Shown here: in pieces, positions 6,515-10,000 of the stretch | How the letters are laid out: each line of letters starts with the position of its first letter | Position numbering within the stretch: position 1 is the stretch's first letter | NCBI GenBank assembly: GCA_027604005.1 | Contig: JADGJT010000077.1 | Span: forward strand, 1 to 10,000 | Reading direction: 5' to 3' | Source of the DNA: Dinochytrium kinnereticum | Taxonomy: Eukaryota > Chytridiomycota > Chytridiomycetes > Chytridiales > Chytridiaceae | Length of the DNA stretch: 10,000 nucleotides | Translations under genes and position numbers: made by a program | The notes under the pieces: generated by a model | The model's database searches: none | Seen by the model: only the letters and a program-made list of their open reading frames with translations | Told to the model about the DNA's origin: nothing

Positions 6515-9500
6515 TCACTCTGCGACGCCCCAAAGCTTCAAATTATTTGACACGGCTTTGCTCCCCGAAATAAGTGTAAGAACTCCTACCCCGTCACTTT
6601 GCCACCCAACCCGGCACACACTTAAGCAAGAAATAACACCGCTATTGCAGTTTTCGAGTGAAACAACTTGCGATTGCGGCGCCGATGCAGAGGTCGCGGA
6701 TGTCACTCCATTCGCGCTACCATCCCCGGAATCCGAAAGGGAAGGCTCCCAGATTCTCATCGACTCAAACTCTCCAAAGGCAATGCGCGGTGGCGCCGTA
6801 GACCTCGAATTCGTGAACGACGACCCTTCGGGAAAGGCGCCGGAGAGCTCTCCTCTCGGACTCTGAAGGAAAGAGACGCAGCAAATCTTCGGAACAGCCT
6901 TATGTCCCGTCTGCGCGACATTTCGAAGGGGTGATCCAGAGTCGGTTGGACTACATTCCCAAAGAACAACCAAGTCCTCGGAGCAAGACGCCATCCACAT
7001 GCCATCCGCGGACCAGGCGATGCCAGATATGCTCCTCTGGTGGGGAGTTTGTATGGTGACTATTCTTTCGGTTTCTGACATGATGGCATTCGGGTCGTTT
7101 TGAGAAGGTTGGATGGGGAGCTCGACATAATAGAGGGTTGAAAAATAGGAGGTGACCAAGGGTATCGTAACAGAGGCGCTCGGGTTGCTAGCAATGGCTG
7201 AAAGGTCGATCTGGGACGGTCGGAATCGGAGATAATTAGACTGACAACCTTTCTTTGGATTAGGCTGTTAAGATGAGGGGAAAAAAAGGACGGTTTCAGT
7301 CAGTATCGCAAAAAATAACTCGAAGAAGTAATATGAGAGCTTACCAATTTAAAAGATCGATAAGTGTTCCCTCTCCAAACATCCCACAGTTTAACCTCTC
7401 CCTCATTATCAACGCTAGCGCACCAAATGTAGTTCTCGGAGCCCACCCTACTATCTGGCGGTCTGGCCCCACAAAAGACACCAATAGGAGAGAAATCAAG
7501 ACATGTTACCACATTTCCTTTAGACCCATGTCCTGTATAAACAGTTATGGCATCCACCTTCTCTCCTACTCCACCCTCGGCAATCTTCGTCAAATCCCAA
7601 ATTCTAACGGACCGATCATGACTGGCCGATGCAAGTAAAGCCGGGACCGAGGCCGGTTGAGCCTGAGGTCCGATAATAGAAGAGAGGGCCAGGAAGCGAA
7701 CGTGTGAGATCTGACCGGAGTGCCCCTCAATAGTAGTGGAGTGGCTCGCCGACTGCTGCTGAGCTGCGCCAGCACCGCTCAACCCCATCTGTGAGACGTC
7801 ATAAACCACTATCTTTGAATCGAGTCCCGCAGACGCGATCAGAGACCCGGAGGGATGCATATCACTGGTATTCAGTTTATTCGCATTGCCCTCAAGGTTT
7901 CGCAGCGGAGATAGCAAGACACCAGCTTTACCACCTTTTGCAGACGAGTCAAAAGTGAAGCTAGTGGAACTCATTAGGTTCAAATCTGAGTTAGACCCAC
8001 TCGCAGAGCCTTGGGTACCTCCTTCTAATACGTTAGACGAGGAGCTCGCGGGCATACCAAAGGTGAAGATATCTTCAAACTCGTTGGTGGCGGATCCAAC
8101 ACCTCCACCGTCGTTCCCCCAAGAGTCGAAATCAGTATTGTCAAGGTTCAAAAGCAAGTCAATGTTCAAGGTATCGTTGTCTGGCTCGCCATCCTCCTTT
8201 ATCACAGCCGACATCTCCTCCTCGGATCCGGACTTCTCAAAGCCGGCGCCACTGTGCATCTCATGTGACTGATCTTCTTCCTGCTTCGTGCTTTGAGGTC
8301 CCATCGAGTGAGACCCTTGCATCCCGTCCCCCCCCATCTGCATCTGCTGAACAAAATCAACCCCCTGTCCAGCCTGCTGCTGCGAATTGAACTGGCTCTG
8401 CATCATCTGATGCATCCTGACTTTAGCATAAGCCTGTTGCTGCTGCTGCGCAATAATCGCCTGGGCCGTCTTCGGGTCAGGGTTGATCGGCGTCGCAATA
8501 CCACCAGGAAGAATTGCAATCCCCTGTGCATTCGACGCGTTCTGCATCCCCATCCCCTGTTGTGATTGCTGTCCTTGGGTTTGTGATGCGACCATCCCTT
8601 CCGTCTGTTGCTGCTGGCCTTGGCCCTGAGACGGGGTCTGGGGAAGATGCTGTGGTTGGGCCTGCCCTGCTTGTGCCTGAGCTTGCTGCGCGGCATGTTG
8701 AGCCTGAGCCTGCTGTTGCACCGCCTGAACCTGCTGAGCCTGTACCTGCGCCTGTTGAGCAACGTGGGCAGCCTGGGCAGCCTGAACCTGAGCTTGTGCT
8801 TGAGCCTGTGCTTGAGCCTGAGCCTGCTGAACCTGGTGAGCATGAGCTTGCACCTGCGCCTGTGCCTGCGCCTGCGCTTGTGCCTGCGCCTGGGCATGGG
8901 CTTGAACCTGTGCAGCCTGCTGAGCCTGAGCGACTTGAGCCTGCTGAATAGACTGCGCGAGAGCGTTAGGGTGGGCCTGAGCAGCATTCTGAGCGCCAGG
9001 AACCATCCCGCCAGGTCTCTGTATTCCCTGTCCATTGTGAGCAGCCGGCTGATGGAATTGATTTTCGGCGCTAGGCGTCGTTGGGCCCTCGCTTAACTTT
9101 CGCTTCGCTCCATTCAGCATCTGGCCGGCACCAACCTGAGGACTTACACCGGTGGCGTTCATTTGTGCCTGCTGGGACTGCAGTTGAGCATTCTGCTGCA
9201 TTACTTGTTGCTAGAAAGCAAGTTGAATTGAAACAATAATTAGGAAAAAAAATACAATAACGAACAACAAACCTTTGCTTGCATAAGTTGATTCGCCGAG
9301 GCCGGGTTTTGCTTCATCAAATAGTCTCTCCAAAATTCAGCAGCCTGCGCCGGCATGGTCGGGGGATTATGGCCAGCAATAATCTGCTGCAGCTCTGCTT
9401 GTGTGGGTTGATTATAAGGGAAACCTGAGTTGGTCTGCGCCTGCATCCCAGGCTGCAAAGGCTGGCCTGGAATCCCTTGCGGCGGAACGACAACACCTTG

Positions 9501-10000
9501 CGGCAAGCCCTGGCTATTCCTCCGTTGCAGTTGCAGCATCTGCTGTTGCTGCTGCTGCTGCTGTTGTTGGCTCCGAAGGGCATTGAATTGCAGGAACTAA
9601 AAATGATAATTATGATTTAAGTTACATCACTAGGAGCATGACAAGAAGGAGCTGTCCAATACATACCTGTTGCTGTTGGTGCGGCGCCAATTTTGTGAGA
9701 TATTGCTGCTGGAGATGAAGAGGCATCGCAGCTAAATTATTGAAAAACGCTTGCTGTTGGGCCGCTGCCATCATCTGCGCTCCATTAGACATAATAGGGC
9801 TTGGTGATGCGTTTAGCGGCTGTCCTCCTGCGAGGACTGGGCTTGCACCGGGGTTTAAATTATTTGGAGGGATTGGGGCACCAGGCTGCTGAATAGGGCT
9901 AAAGCTCCCAACGCTGTCAAGCCTATTTCGCTTCGGCGCCGGAGGAGACATAGCAGTGCTGGATTCCTGGGGAGTAGACGGCATGGCCCCAGGCAGGACG
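6515..10000 (-). CDS. LEUNIG/LUG-like glutamine-rich WD40 transcriptional co-regulator, N-terminus cut by window edge
   Basis: Four visible exons: 10000-9667 (open at the edge), 9596-9273, 9210-7345 and 7264-6515. The introns are 70, 62 and 80 nt, all phase 0, and 1,090 codons are visible. Order: Pro/Ser-rich start with a basic PKRNR patch (about visible residues 22-26); Gln-rich segment with ten consecutive Gln near 121-130; GAKRKL basic patch near 253; Gln-Ala repeat near 303-412; acidic linker (NIDLLLNLDNTDFDSWG, near 568-584); then WD40 repeats from about 662 to the end, with HPSGSLIASAGLDSKIVVYD, LLASASHDRSVRIWDL, VVTCLDFSPIG, GEVKLWDV, SGIAWSADGMWMASCSEDLV and a final NLKLWG. This order matches plant LEUNIG, a Groucho/Tup1-type corepressor whose N-terminal LisH/LUFS domain would lie past 10000. 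Nuclear location and a corepressor role are inferred from the family. A Tup1 orthologue is less likely, because this linker and the TGHGSKGNVVTCLDFSP match resemble LUG. Confidence 0.9.
8632..8961 (-). repeat. Gln-Ala (QA) coding minisatellite
   Basis: About 110 codons consisting mainly of Gln and Ala, with His and Val substitutions, in the LUG-like gene. The purest parts alternate QAQAQA strictly, from an imperfect hexamer (CAGGCN-type, seen on the + strand as TGNGCCTG units). The same DNA gives long Pro/Glu or Arg/Leu frames in other phases, which are artefacts of the repeat. Confidence 0.9.
9540..9569 (-). repeat. CAG/CAA run encoding ten Gln
   Basis: Ten Gln codons: two CAA, five CAG, one CAA, two CAG. 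CAA interruptions break the CAG run. It lies in the second visible exon of the LUG-like gene, just before MLQLQRRNSQ. Confidence 0.9.

Noticed and set aside
6326..6550. Small Lys/Asn-rich plus-strand gene
   Set aside because: It lies in an A-rich 3' intergenic tract, overlaps the end of the LUG-like gene and has random composition.
8632..8961. Possible CRISPR-like regular repeat
   Set aside because: The units are 6 bp with no unique spacers, and they are coding.
8403..9035. Arg/Leu-rich minus-strand frame and Glu-Pro/Leu-rich plus-strand frames over the QA repeat
   Set aside because: Repetitive hexamers keep all frames open; only the QA frame continues into the WD40 repeats.

Overview
This is eukaryotic nuclear DNA, almost certainly from a fungus. 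It carries six protein-coding genes (five complete, one cut by the right edge), read with the standard code and interrupted by 13 short GT-AG introns of 41-166 nt. Several introns show CTAAC/TAAC-like branch points just before the acceptor. Small compact genes, very short introns, close divergent and convergent neighbours, a TMEM205/DUF4149 gene and a LEUNIG-type glutamine-rich WD40 co-regulator suggest an early-diverging lineage such as a chytrid. That placement is inference; nothing here identifies a species. There is no sign of a mobile element, virus, RNA gene, CRISPR array or biosynthetic cluster.

Layout, left to right. 1-650: non-coding, strongly pyrimidine-rich on the + strand, with two long C runs. 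651-1920 (-): an F-box/leucine-rich-repeat protein, a probable substrate receptor of an SCF ubiquitin ligase, whose first exon has only 13 codons. 2141-2895 (+): a five-exon TMEM205-like membrane protein, divergent from the F-box gene across 220 bp. 3239-4218 (+): an unrecognised acidic, disordered protein starting MSCCGPRKK, possibly lipid-anchored. 4381-5309 (-): an acyl-protein thioesterase/carboxylesterase-like alpha/beta hydrolase with a complete Ser-Asp-His triad, convergent with the previous gene. 5332-6090 (+): an ankyrin-repeat protein whose start codon is only 22 bp from that of the hydrolase. 6091-6514: A/purine-rich 3' intergenic DNA. 6515-10000 (-): the last four exons of a LEUNIG/LUG-like transcriptional co-regulator, with Q-rich and Gln-Ala repeat regions, an acidic linker and C-terminal WD40 repeats; its N-terminus lies beyond the window.

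The genes look like ordinary chromosomal housekeeping and regulatory genes, not one pathway. The splice models were built by hand: every junction restores the reading frame, and in five genes it also restores or fits family sequence. The most interesting points are the 22-bp head-to-head pair, the LUG-like architecture in a probable fungus, the Gln-Ala repeat and the unknown MSCC protein.
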